From Pacificispira sp033344895 (GTDB lineage Bacteria > Pseudomonadota > Alphaproteobacteria > UBA8366 > Aestuariispiraceae): a stretch of 64,000 bases of DNA. The notes beneath the pieces were generated by a model. It saw nothing but the letters and a program-made list of their open reading frames with translations. It made no database searches and was not told the DNA's origin. This document shows positions 1-7,567 of this stretch, in pieces (positions within the stretch are counted from its first letter, which is position 1; each line of letters begins with the position of its first letter). A program made the translations under genes and the position numbers. The DNA lies in the NCBI GenBank assembly GCA_965229685.1, contig OZ245920.1:186001-250000 (forward strand), read 5' to 3'.

Positions 1-557
1 ACGCCAACCTCATCCCCAAGGGAACGCTCGCCAAGGTGCGCCTGACGATTCGTCCGGGCGGATTCGACGATCCGGCTCAGGGCTGGACCGGCGGCTACGC
101 CACGCGCGGGACGACCGGTTCGGTCTACCTCTCGGGCGAGTTCACGGTGCTCGAAGGGCCCTACGCCCGGCGCAAGATCTTCACCCTGATCGGGCTCTAC
201 AGCCCCAAGGGCCCGGACTGGGCCAACATGGGCCGCAGCTTCATTCGCGGCATGCTCAACTCGGCCCGAGGGATTTCCGACAAGGACAACTCGGCCCAAG
301 CTCAGGCCGCGCGTCGCATCGGCGGCTTCGCCGACCTGGACGGCATCGAGTTCGTGGCGCGGATCGACGTCGGCACGGACGCCAACGGCGAGGAGAAGAA
401 CGAGATCCGGGCTGCGGTGACGCCGGATCACAAGGAATACGCCGCCATCATGGGCGTGGCCGGCGCGGCGCCGCAGCCGCAGGCTCAGCCGTCGCAGCCC
501 TCGATGCCCCAGTCTTCAACGCCGGCGCCGGGTGCGCGGCCGTCCTGGGCGCAGTGA
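1..557 (+). CDS. Conserved phage protein, SSB/DUF669-like (5' partial)
   Basis: The reading frame is open from the left edge (first complete codon at position 3) and ends in TGA at 555-557. The start codon lies outside the window. The body is a compact beta-rich domain with a motif of the type GPYARRKIFTLIGL and a later KNEIRAAV, followed by a low-complexity tail rich in Ala, Pro, Gln and Ser ending near PSWAQ. The layout (ligand-binding beta fold plus flexible tail, directly upstream of a helicase) resembles DUF669-type phage single-strand DNA-binding proteins. That assignment is inference from pattern and position. A role in phage replication or recombination is likely. It is 7 bp upstream of the helicase gene and probably co-transcribed with it. 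Confidence 0.6.
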   Translation, partial: ANLIPKGTLAKVRLTIRPGGFDDPAQGWTGGYATRGTTGSVYLSGEFTVLEGPYARRKIFTLIGLYSPKGPDWANMGRSFIRGMLNSARGISDKDNSAQAQAARRIGGFADLDGIEFVARIDVGTDANGEEKNEIRAAVTPDHKEYAAIMGVAGAAPQPQAQPSQPSMPQSSTPAPGARPSWAQ

Positions 558-564
558 GGCCGTC

Positions 565-2268
565 ATGCTGTTGCGGCCCCGCCAGAAGCAGTTCGTCGAG
601 CGCAGCGTCCGCGCGCTCGGCGAGCATGGAAACACTCTCGGTGTCGCTCCGACCGGAGCGGGCAAGACGATCATGCTCTCGGGCGTCGTCGGGCGCGTGG
701 TCGGCGAAACGCCGAAGAGCACGAACGCCAAGGTTGCCGTGCTCGCCCACCGCGACGAGCTGACCAGCCAGAACCGCAGCAAGTTCGGTCGGGTGAATCC
801 GAGGATCACGACCTCGGTCGTCGATGCGAAGGAGAAGTCCTGGGCCGGACAGGTCACCTTCGCCATGGTGCCGACGCTGGCGCGTGCAGCCAATCTCGAC
901 CAGCTGCCCACGCTCGACCTCCTGGTGATCGACGAGGCGCACCACGCGGCAGCCGACAGCTATCGGCGCATCATCGATACCGCGCTGCAGCGCAATCCCG
1001 CGTGCCAGGTCTACGGCGTCACGGCGACGCCGAACCGGGGCGACAAGCGCGGTCTGCGCCCCGTGTTCTCCAACGTCGCCGATCAGATCCGGATCGGGGA
1101 GCTCATCGCCTCCGGCCATCTCGTGCCGCCCCGCACCTTCGTGGTCGATGTCGGCGTGCAGGACCAGCTCACCAAGGTGCGCCGCACGGCCGACGACTTC
1201 GACATGGCCGAGGTCGACGCGATCATGAACCGCTCGCCGGTTACGGACGCCGTCATCCGACACTGGCGGGAGAAAGCCGGTGAGCGCCAGACGGTGGTGT
1301 TCTGTTCGACCGTCGACCATGCGCGCAACGTGACCGCCGCCTTCAACGCGGCAGGCGTCGGAGCGGGGCTGATTCACGGGGGCATGGCCGACACGGAACG
1401 CAAGGCGACACTCGACGCCTACGCCGCCGGAGAACTGCGGGTCGTCGTCAATGTCGCCGTTCTGACCGAGGGGTGGGATCACCCGCCGACGAGCTGCGTC
1501 GTGCTGCTGCGGCCGAGCTCCTACAAGTCGACCATGATCCAGATGGTCGGCCGAGGCCTGCGCACGGTCTCGCCCGAGGAGCATCCCGGCGTCGTCAAGA
1601 CCGACTGCATCGTGCTCGACTTCGGCACATCGACTCTGTTGCACGGGTCGCTGGAACAGGACGTCGATCTGAACGGTCGCGAGCCCACCGGCGAGGCGCC
1701 GACCAAGGACTGCCCCGACTGCGGTGCCATCGTGCCGCTCGCCACCGTCGAATGCCCGCTGTGCGGTCATCTCTGGGAGCGCGAGGACGCGGGCGAGATC
1801 ACGCCGCTCGGCGACTTCGTGATGTCGGAGATCGATCTCCTGAAGCGGTCGAGTTTCCGCTGGTGCGATCTCTTCGGCGACGATGCCGCACTCATCGCCA
1901 ACGGCTTCAACGCCTGGGGCGGCGTCTTCTTCCTGAACGGCCGCTGGTACGGCGTCGGCGGGCTGCAGAAGCAGCGGCCGCGTCTGCTGGCAGTGGGCGA
2001 GCGCACTGTCTGCCTGGCCGCTGCTGACGACTGGCTCAACGAGCATGAGAGCGACGAGAGCGCGCACAAGACGCGCCGCTGGCTGAACCAGCCGCCGACC
2101 GACCGGCAGCTCGCATTCCTGCCGCCGGAGTATCGGCAGGATTTCGGTCTCACCCGTTACCAGGCATCGGCGCTGCTCGCCTTCCGCTTCAACCGCGATG
2201 CCATCCGCTCCCTCGTCTTCGGAGCGGCCGAGACCGCGTCCGAGGCGGCCATCGGGAGGGCGGCATGA
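565..2268 (+). CDS. Phage SF2 DEAD/DEAH-box helicase with zinc ribbon
   Basis: A 567-aa superfamily 2 helicase. The Walker A motif APTGAGKT is at about residues 28-35, the DEAH box (VIDEAH) at about 121-126, the motif III-like TATP follows, and motif VI (QMVGRGLR) sits in the second RecA-like domain. After that, two CPxCG knuckles (CPDCG and CPLCG) form a zinc ribbon of the kind used to bind nucleic acid. The ATG at 565 is preferred over the upstream in-frame GTG because the protein then starts MLLRPRQKQF, the usual Q-motif-like start of this family, and avoids overlapping the previous gene. The role is ATP-driven DNA unwinding in phage replication or recombination. It heads an early operon of tightly spaced genes. 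Confidence 0.88.
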   Translation: MLLRPRQKQFVERSVRALGEHGNTLGVAPTGAGKTIMLSGVVGRVVGETPKSTNAKVAVLAHRDELTSQNRSKFGRVNPRITTSVVDAKEKSWAGQVTFAMVPTLARAANLDQLPTLDLLVIDEAHHAAADSYRRIIDTALQRNPACQVYGVTATPNRGDKRGLRPVFSNVADQIRIGELIASGHLVPPRTFVVDVGVQDQLTKVRRTADDFDMAEVDAIMNRSPVTDAVIRHWREKAGERQTVVFCSTVDHARNVTAAFNAAGVGAGLIHGGMADTERKATLDAYAAGELRVVVNVAVLTEGWDHPPTSCVVLLRPSSYKSTMIQMVGRGLRTVSPEEHPGVVKTDCIVLDFGTSTLLHGSLEQDVDLNGREPTGEAPTKDCPDCGAIVPLATVECPLCGHLWEREDAGEITPLGDFVMSEIDLLKRSSFRWCDLFGDDAALIANGFNAWGGVFFLNGRWYGVGGLQKQRPRLLAVGERTVCLAAADDWLNEHESDESAHKTRRWLNQPPTDRQLAFLPPEYRQDFGLTRYQASALLAFRFNRDAIRSLVFGAAETASEAAIGRAA

Positions 2269-2271
2269 CCC

Positions 2272-2682
2272 ATGGCCGCTCTCGCCACCATGACGGCCGA
2301 GGACCGGCGACGGCTCTGGCATCCGCGTGGGACGCTCTGTGCCGTCTGTCGGCGACCCACTCGTGGTTTTGGCTGGTTCGACCCGGTGCGGTCGAAGCAG
2401 CCGCGCCCCTCGGTCTGGTTCTGCTCGATGCCCTGCCAAGGCTTCTGGACGCGCTTGGCGCGGGAGCGCTGGGCCATGGTTGATCTCACCGAACAGGAGA
2501 AGGCGGCGATTCGCGCCGCCATGAAGCCGGTCGCCGAGATCATGGAGGAAATCGGCTGGCAGGCGCGCTTCTCCGACCTCTCAGAAGCGCAAGTGCTGAC
2601 GCTGATCGAGGTGGCCGTCGGGGGCTTTCAGGACGCCATGCACGCCATGGCGGCAGATGCCGAGGTGGAAGCGCCGTTCTGA
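2272..2682 (+). CDS. DUF6511-like small phage protein
   Basis: A 136-aa protein starting 3 bp after the helicase stop. The N-terminal half has a Cys-rich knuckle: CAVCRRPTRGFGWFDP followed by a second Cys pair (FCSMPCQ), consistent with a treble-clef or zinc-ribbon fold. The C-terminal half is acidic and helical. The pattern matches what I know as DUF6511, a family of small alphaproteobacterial phage proteins found between replication genes. Molecular function is unknown. The metal-binding knuckle suggests nucleic-acid or protein binding. Its stop overlaps the next start by one base (TGATG), which indicates translational coupling. Confidence 0.65.
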   Translation: MAALATMTAEDRRRLWHPRGTLCAVCRRPTRGFGWFDPVRSKQPRPSVWFCSMPCQGFWTRLARERWAMVDLTEQEKAAIRAAMKPVAEIMEEIGWQARFSDLSEAQVLTLIEVAVGGFQDAMHAMAADAEVEAPF

Positions 2683-3449
2683 TGCTCGACTACAACCATC
2701 GCCCCACCTGCGCCGAACGGATCAACGAGGTCATCGACGCGGCGATCGTCGCTGAACGCGCGGCGGTACCGCCGAGAACCTATCTCGGGGGCTCCCGCCT
2801 TGGACACCCCTGCGAGCGCGCCCTCCAGTTCGAGTTCGCGGGCGCACCGAAGGATGAGGGCCAGGAGTTCTCCGGCCAGACGCTGCGGATCTTCGAGATC
2901 GGGCACGCGCTCGAAGATCTTGCCATCCGCTGGCTCCGGGTTGCCGGGTTCGATCTCTACACCTGCAAGGGCAACCGTCGGGACGGGGAGCAATTCGGCT
3001 TCTCGGTCGCTGGCGGGCGTATCCGCGGTCATGTCGACGGGATCATCGCCGCCGGACCCCAGCCGCTGGGCATCGGCGTTCCCGCGCTCTGGGAATGCAA
3101 GACGATGAACGCCAAGAACTGGCGCGAGACTGTGACCAAGGGCGTGGCGCTAGCGAAGCCCGTCTATGCGGCGCAGATCGCCCTCTACCAGGCCTACATG
3201 GAAGCGCAGGTCCCCGGCATCGCCGAGAACCCGGCGCTCTTCACGGCGATCAACAAGGACACCGCCGAACTCCACCATGAGCTCGTGCCGTTCGACACGA
3301 GCCTTGCCCAACGCATGAGCGACCGCGCCGTGCGGATCCTTCAGGCGACGGATGCAGGGGACTTGTTGCCGCGCATCGCCACGACGCGTGATTTCCACGA
3401 GTGCCGCATGTGCCCGTGGGCGGAACGCTGCTGGGGGAGGCCGGCATGA
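2682..3449 (+). CDS. Cas4/RecB-like PD-(D/E)XK exonuclease
   Basis: A 255-aa PD-(D/E)XK nuclease. The active-site region reads GHVDGII, then LWECKTMN, giving the D...ExK signature, with an upstream conserved His/Glu region (EIGHALED). A C-terminal Cys cluster (CRMCPWAERCW) plus an early Cys (HPCERA) is the Cas4-type arrangement that can hold an iron-sulfur cluster. Such enzymes act as exonucleases in phage recombination or replication. It is coupled to its neighbours by a 1-bp overlap upstream and an ATGA overlap downstream, placing it in the replication operon. A host-derived Cas4 is unlikely because no CRISPR genes are nearby. Confidence 0.8.
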   Translation: MLDYNHRPTCAERINEVIDAAIVAERAAVPPRTYLGGSRLGHPCERALQFEFAGAPKDEGQEFSGQTLRIFEIGHALEDLAIRWLRVAGFDLYTCKGNRRDGEQFGFSVAGGRIRGHVDGIIAAGPQPLGIGVPALWECKTMNAKNWRETVTKGVALAKPVYAAQIALYQAYMEAQVPGIAENPALFTAINKDTAELHHELVPFDTSLAQRMSDRAVRILQATDAGDLLPRIATTRDFHECRMCPWAERCWGRPA

Positions 3450-5731
3450 GCGAAAACAAGGTCATCTCCCTCGATGCCTGGCGCGACTTCAACGACGCCG
3501 CGCCGCAGGCCGATCCGTTCGACATCGAGCCGGATCCAGAGCAGATCGCCGTCTTTCTCGACGTCGTCTTCGGCTATTGCGAGGGCTGGGTTCCGTTGCG
3601 GGGGTTCGTCGACAAGGGCCAGGGCATCGATGGACGCCCCCATAACGCCTGGATCGAAATCGACGACAGTCTGCTGGAGAAAGCGATCGCTTTCGCCGGT
3701 TGGGCGGCACGCGAGGGCGCGGCCTTCTATGTGGTGCCGGGGACGGTCGCCGAGACCGGCAAGGCCAAGGCCGCCGATGTCGGGCAGATGCAGACGGTTC
3801 TGGTCGACCTCGACGCCGGCGACATCGCCGCCAAGCTCGACCACCTCATTCGCCATCTCGGCGAGCCGACACTGCTCGTCGAAAGCGGGGGGCGGACGCC
3901 GGACGGTCTCGACAAGCTGCATGTCTGGTGGCGCTTGAGCGAACCGGCCGAGGGCGAGGACATCGCGCTTCTCTGTCGGCTGCGCGGCGACATCGCGGTC
4001 AAGGTCGGCGGCGATACCCATTTCCGATCGGCTCACCAGCCGATCCGCCTGGCCGGTTCGGTCTATCACAAGGGCGGGTTCAAGCGGCTGGTCAACATCC
4101 GCCGCCACAGCCCGCGGGTCGAGGTCCATCTGCGCGACTTCGCCGAGCTCGTCGCCGACATGCCGCCGCTTGCCGGGGTCGGATCCGAGCCAGGCCCCTC
4201 TACGGACAAACCGTCGATCACCGACGTCCTGACGACGCCGGTCCGCGAAGGCGGTTCGGACGATTGGACCCGCTTCCATGGGGCGAGCGCCGCGATCGGC
4301 CACTACGTCCGCATGGCGCACGAGGGCCGCATGAGCCGCGACGACGCGTGGGAGGCGATCTGCCAGTACAACGCCGCCCAGCTCCGTCCCAGCTGGCCGC
4401 TCGAACGTCTCGCCTCGGAAGCACAGCGCCTCTGGCGGCTGCACGAAGAGCGCCACGGACCGGCCCTCGAACGGATCGCTGTTCCGCCGATGTCCGCGCT
4501 ACCGGTTTTCACGCTCGGCGCACTGCTCGACGACGTGAGCCCGATGCCCGACGACATCATAGCGCCGCGATTGCTGACGCCTGGCGGGATGCTGGTGCTC
4601 GGCGGCGCCCCCAAGGTCGGCAAGAGCGACTTCCTGATCAGTCTACTCGTCCACATGGCGGCGGGCGCGCCCTTTCTCGGCTTCGCGCCGTGCCGGCCGT
4701 TGCGGATTTTCTATCTGCAGGCGGAGATCCAGTACCACTACCTCCGGGAGCGTCTTCAGGCCATCCGGATCGAGCCGGCGCTCCTGGCCGCGGCGCGCGA
4801 CAATCTTGTCGCCACGCCGAAGGTCCGCATGCTGCTCGACGCCGGCGGGGTGGCTCTGACGATCGCGGCCGTTCGCGCCCACTACGGCCATGGCGCGCCC
4901 GACGTTCTCTGCATCGATCCGATCCGCAACCTCTTCGATGGCGGTGCGGACGGCGGTGGCGAGAACGACAACACCGCGATGCTCTTCTTCCTGCAGGAAC
5001 GGGTCGAGGCCCTGCGGGATGCTGTGGCCCCGGATGCCGGTCTGATCCTCTGCCACCACACCCGCAAGATCACGAAGAAGCAACTCGTCGAGGACCCGTT
5101 CATGGCGCTCTCGGGCGCCGGATCGCTCCGCAGCTTCTACACATCCGGCGTCATCATGCATCGGCCCGACGAGGACCGGCCGGAGCGGATGCTGTATTTC
5201 GAGCTTCGCAACGGTCCCGGCATCGAGCCGATGATCGTCGACAAGGCGGACGGACGTTGGGTCGAAATCAACCGTTCCGGGGAGCGGATCGTGCGCCGCG
5301 AATTCGGCGAGAAGCTCGACGCCGAGCGCGTGCGCAAGCACGACGTCATCCTACAGCTACTCTTCGATGAGGCCGAATCCGGCAGGCTCTACACGGCCCT
5401 GCAGTTCGCCGAGAGCTTCGAGAACCAGGCCGGGCTCGGCGGCAAGGACACGATCCGCGAGCGGATCAGCGTGCTGGCCACCAAGGGCTTCATCAAGTTC
5501 GTCCGCGATGGTGCTCCGTTCGGCCTGCCGACCTCGCGTTCGAAGTTCGGCTATCTCTGCGTCGAAGGAATGACCTTCCCGACCGGGGAAGAGACGGTGG
5601 ACCCGGTCACCGGCGAGATCAGCCCCGCTCGGATCCCGGTGCTGCCCAGCACCTACAAATGTCCGCAGAGCGGTGCGGCGCTGCCGGTCGAGAACGCGCA
5701 AGTCTGGGTCTATCCGGAGGGCGTGGAATGA
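3446..5731 (+). CDS. Phage primase-helicase (AEP-like plus RepA-type ATPase)
   Basis: A 761-aa fusion. The N-terminal part (to about residue 240) has a primase-polymerase look: VDLDAGD with D121 and D123, a VESGG turn near 145-149, HVWW near 159 and RLAGS near 201. These resemble RepB/AEP-type phage primases. The C-terminal part has a RecA-fold ATPase with Walker A GGAPKVGKSD at about 386-395, a Walker B-like LCIDPIRNL, and LILCHHTRK, as in RepA/AAA_25 helicases. The likely role is primer synthesis and unwinding at the phage origin. The ATG at 3446 gives an ATGA overlap with the nuclease gene and is preferred to the GTG 45 bp upstream. The AEP assignment is less certain than the ATPase. Confidence 0.82.
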   Translation: MSENKVISLDAWRDFNDAAPQADPFDIEPDPEQIAVFLDVVFGYCEGWVPLRGFVDKGQGIDGRPHNAWIEIDDSLLEKAIAFAGWAAREGAAFYVVPGTVAETGKAKAADVGQMQTVLVDLDAGDIAAKLDHLIRHLGEPTLLVESGGRTPDGLDKLHVWWRLSEPAEGEDIALLCRLRGDIAVKVGGDTHFRSAHQPIRLAGSVYHKGGFKRLVNIRRHSPRVEVHLRDFAELVADMPPLAGVGSEPGPSTDKPSITDVLTTPVREGGSDDWTRFHGASAAIGHYVRMAHEGRMSRDDAWEAICQYNAAQLRPSWPLERLASEAQRLWRLHEERHGPALERIAVPPMSALPVFTLGALLDDVSPMPDDIIAPRLLTPGGMLVLGGAPKVGKSDFLISLLVHMAAGAPFLGFAPCRPLRIFYLQAEIQYHYLRERLQAIRIEPALLAAARDNLVATPKVRMLLDAGGVALTIAAVRAHYGHGAPDVLCIDPIRNLFDGGADGGGENDNTAMLFFLQERVEALRDAVAPDAGLILCHHTRKITKKQLVEDPFMALSGAGSLRSFYTSGVIMHRPDEDRPERMLYFELRNGPGIEPMIVDKADGRWVEINRSGERIVRREFGEKLDAERVRKHDVILQLLFDEAESGRLYTALQFAESFENQAGLGGKDTIRERISVLATKGFIKFVRDGAPFGLPTSRSKFGYLCVEGMTFPTGEETVDPVTGEISPARIPVLPSTYKCPQSGAALPVENAQVWVYPEGVE

Positions 5732-6147
5732 GCGCCTCGCATCGACCTGCCCCGTGCTCAGGATTGCGCAGATTCAAGTTGGGGAAGTTGGGAGAGACGG
5801 TCCCAACTACCTTCGCTGCACCCGGTCCGTTTTCGCGCTGGCGCGCGCCAGCAAGTTGGGACGGGCTTTCCCAACTACATTGGCTCCAGCGCGCTCGGCT
5901 ACGCGGCCCTTCGCAGATTCAAGTTGGGAACGCGACCCACGAAACGCGCCATCCCAGCTTCGATTTCTCCAACAGATCCAAAGCGTTGATGCGCTTTCGA
6001 AGTTGTGGGGGTGAAAGCCACCCCCTTCGGGGGTGGGGGAGAACCGCGCCGAGCGGGTTCTCCCACTCCCACCCCCAGGGGCTTCGCGCGCGCGGTCGCC
6101 GTGCCGTCCATCCCCTCACCGACATCAGACGAGAAGGACCCACCACC
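5732..6147. other. 416-bp non-coding region with repeats; candidate phage origin or regulatory region
   Basis: No convincing gene lies between the primase-helicase and the RuvC-like gene, although the RuvC frame happens to stay open across it. The left half carries copies of AGTTGGG in both orientations (listed separately). The right half carries GC-rich hairpins: CCACCCCC-TTC-GGGGGTGG at about 6018-6036, and GAGAACC...GGGTTCTC at about 6039-6062. The position directly behind a primase-helicase gene fits a replication origin, but an operator or leader is equally possible. Confidence 0.5.
5767..5929. repeat. AGTTGGGA repeat array (iteron-like)
   Basis: The 17-bp direct repeat CGCAGATTCAAGTTGGG occurs at 5767-5783 and 5912-5928. 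Between the copies lie two inverted repeats with identical arms and identical spacing: AGTTGGGA-N7-TCCCAACT at 5786-5808 and at 5854-5876. Together this is six copies of the AGTTGGG core in about 160 bp. The regular architecture suggests binding of a dimeric protein or an initiator. Confidence 0.8.
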
Positions 6148-6681
6148 ATGAGCCAGTGCCCGTCACCCAACCCCGAGAGCAGCCCCCTTGCGGTCCCGCC
6201 CGTCGCGGCATCCGCGGGCGGCGCCATTCTTGCCCTGGATCTCGGCACCACCACGGGCTGGGCGAGCCTGGCGGGCGGGATCGTTCACAGCGGGACGACC
6301 ACGTTCCGATCCGGGCGCTTCGACGGTGGGGGCATGCGGTATCTGCGCTTCCAGCACTGGCTGACCCAGCTGGCCAATGACAGCGGCGGCTTGGCCTCGA
6401 TCTACTTCGAGGAGGTCCGGCGACATGTCGGCACCGATGCCGCGCATCTCTATGGCGGCTTTCTCGCCACCTTGAGCGCCTGGTGCGAGCGCGAGGGCAT
6501 CGCCTACCAGGGCGTTCCCGTCGGCACGATCAAGCGCTTCGCCACTGGCAAGGGCAACGCCGGCAAGGACGCCGTGGTCGCCGCCATCCGTGAGCGAGGT
6601 TACCGGCCCGCCGACGACAACGAGGCCGACGCGATCGCGATCCTGCTCTGGGCGATGGAAACCCGGGGAGGTGTGCTGTGA
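6148..6681 (+). CDS. RuvC-like Holliday junction resolvase (phage)
   Basis: A 177-aa RNase H-fold protein. The first acidic residue is in ILALDLGTTTGWA (D31), the second is E88/E89 in IYFEEV, and the last is in DDNEADA (about D157-D161). That is the spacing seen in phage RuvC-like resolvases. It would resolve branched DNA during phage recombination and packaging. The ATG at 6148 is chosen because conserved sequence begins shortly after it. Upstream in-frame ATGs at 5728 and elsewhere would add a tail encoded by the repeat region. The gene's TGA overlaps the next GTG (GTGA). Confidence 0.75.
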   Translation: MSQCPSPNPESSPLAVPPVAASAGGAILALDLGTTTGWASLAGGIVHSGTTTFRSGRFDGGGMRYLRFQHWLTQLANDSGGLASIYFEEVRRHVGTDAAHLYGGFLATLSAWCEREGIAYQGVPVGTIKRFATGKGNAGKDAVVAAIRERGYRPADDNEADAIAILLWAMETRGGVL

Positions 6682-7109
6682 GGTGGACACCGAGCCTGGT
6701 CGAGGAACGGCTGGCCGAAGCGGCGTCCGTTCTCAAACGGCTGCCGGAACCCCGCCGGCAGGGTTACTTCAGCACCTGGCCGAGGGTTCTCTACGAGTTC
6801 AGTGACCTGGTCGGCCAGGAGGTCAGGCCGATGCGTGTGTTGCCCTCGCCGGCCGCGATCAGCCGCATGGAGGAAACGCTGAGTTGGACGGTCGGACTGG
6901 AACCGATCGATGGCAAGATCGTGTGGTTGCGCGCCTATGGCGAGCGGTGGAAGACCATCTGTTGGAAAGTCGGATTGCAGCGGTCGGCCGCCCACGAGCA
7001 CTGGCTCTACGCGCTCTGTGTCATTGCTTCTCGCCTTAATGGGCAGCGGGTCAATCGCAACATCTCGAAGCGCAAAGTAATCGAGATGGCTGGCGCGGCG
7101 AAGAAGTGA
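6678..7109 (+). CDS. DUF6362-like phage protein, possible HTH regulator
   Basis: A 143-aa protein starting with GTG in a GTGA overlap with the resolvase gene. It resembles the DUF6362 family: WTPSLVEERLAEA at the start, a central YFSTWP, and a C-terminal helix-turn-helix-like stretch containing WLRAYGERWKTICW followed by HWLYALCVIASRLNG. Such proteins close the early operon in many alphaproteobacterial prophages. The HTH-like half suggests a sigma-like or late-gene regulator, which is inference. It is the last gene before a 458-bp gap, consistent with a regulatory role at the early/late switch. Confidence 0.6.
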   Translation: MRWTPSLVEERLAEAASVLKRLPEPRRQGYFSTWPRVLYEFSDLVGQEVRPMRVLPSPAAISRMEETLSWTVGLEPIDGKIVWLRAYGERWKTICWKVGLQRSAAHEHWLYALCVIASRLNGQRVNRNISKRKVIEMAGAAKK

Positions 7110-7567
7110 GCAGCGGCGAGGAAGGTGTCCGGCAGACACTTTTCGAACGGACAGAAACGGCTGATCGGGCTAGGTTTTTCACTACCCTCGGGAGAGGCGC
7201 GCGCGTCGTCATCGCGAGAGCACCGATCCTTTCGCTGGAACCGATCCAAGTAAAGGATCCGCGCCGATCCTTTCGTAACGGACCGACGCCCGTTCACGCC
7301 GACATCGCCTGAGCATTCGAGTTCACGGGTCCTTCCTGGCGAAAATCGTATGCTGGCGGGCGAAGCGCGGCATTTCGCCAGCGACAGGGCCGGATTTTTG
7401 GGAAGCCACCCGGAGTCCACGCCAGCCGCCGCTTCCCGATACCTGCGATAAATCAAAGCCTTCGCGCCACGCCTAGGTGGATGCCGGTGGTCTCCAACGG
7501 AGTCCAGCGCCGGATCCAGTGATGGACTCCGGTCCCGGTGTCCGGCTTCGCTCGAACAGGAACGTTG
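7110..7567. other. 458-bp gap between early and late phage genes
   Basis: I see no supported gene here. A short frame from 7106 to 7312 (GTG start, 68 codons) lacks recognisable features. The gap contains a palindrome/direct-repeat site at 7223-7275 and probably the promoter for the methylase and downstream genes. Confidence 0.4.
7223..7275. promoter_or_regulatory. Dyad and direct-repeat operator candidate
   Basis: CCGATCCTTTCG occurs twice in the same orientation, at 7223-7234 and 7264-7275. The second copy pairs with AAAGGATC at 7252-7259, giving a perfect 8-bp arm inverted repeat with a 6-bp spacer (CGCGCC). There is no T-run after it, so it is more likely a protein-binding site than a terminator. 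Confidence 0.45.

Noticed and set aside
448..2439. 663-codon minus-strand frame opposite the SF2 helicase
   Set aside because: Shadow of the helicase gene; no motifs.
5767..5929. CRISPR array
   Set aside because: Repeats are short, occur in both orientations and are not evenly spaced by unique spacers; no cas genes are present. The Cas4-like nuclease is a phage recombination enzyme by context.
5728..6147. N-terminal extension of the RuvC-like protein from an ATG at 5728
   Set aside because: The extension would be encoded by the repeat array and GC hairpins; conserved sequence starts after 6148.
7106..7312. 68-codon gene after DUF6362
   Set aside because: It overlaps the repeat/palindrome site and shows no recognisable features. 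The GTGA overlap alone is weak support.
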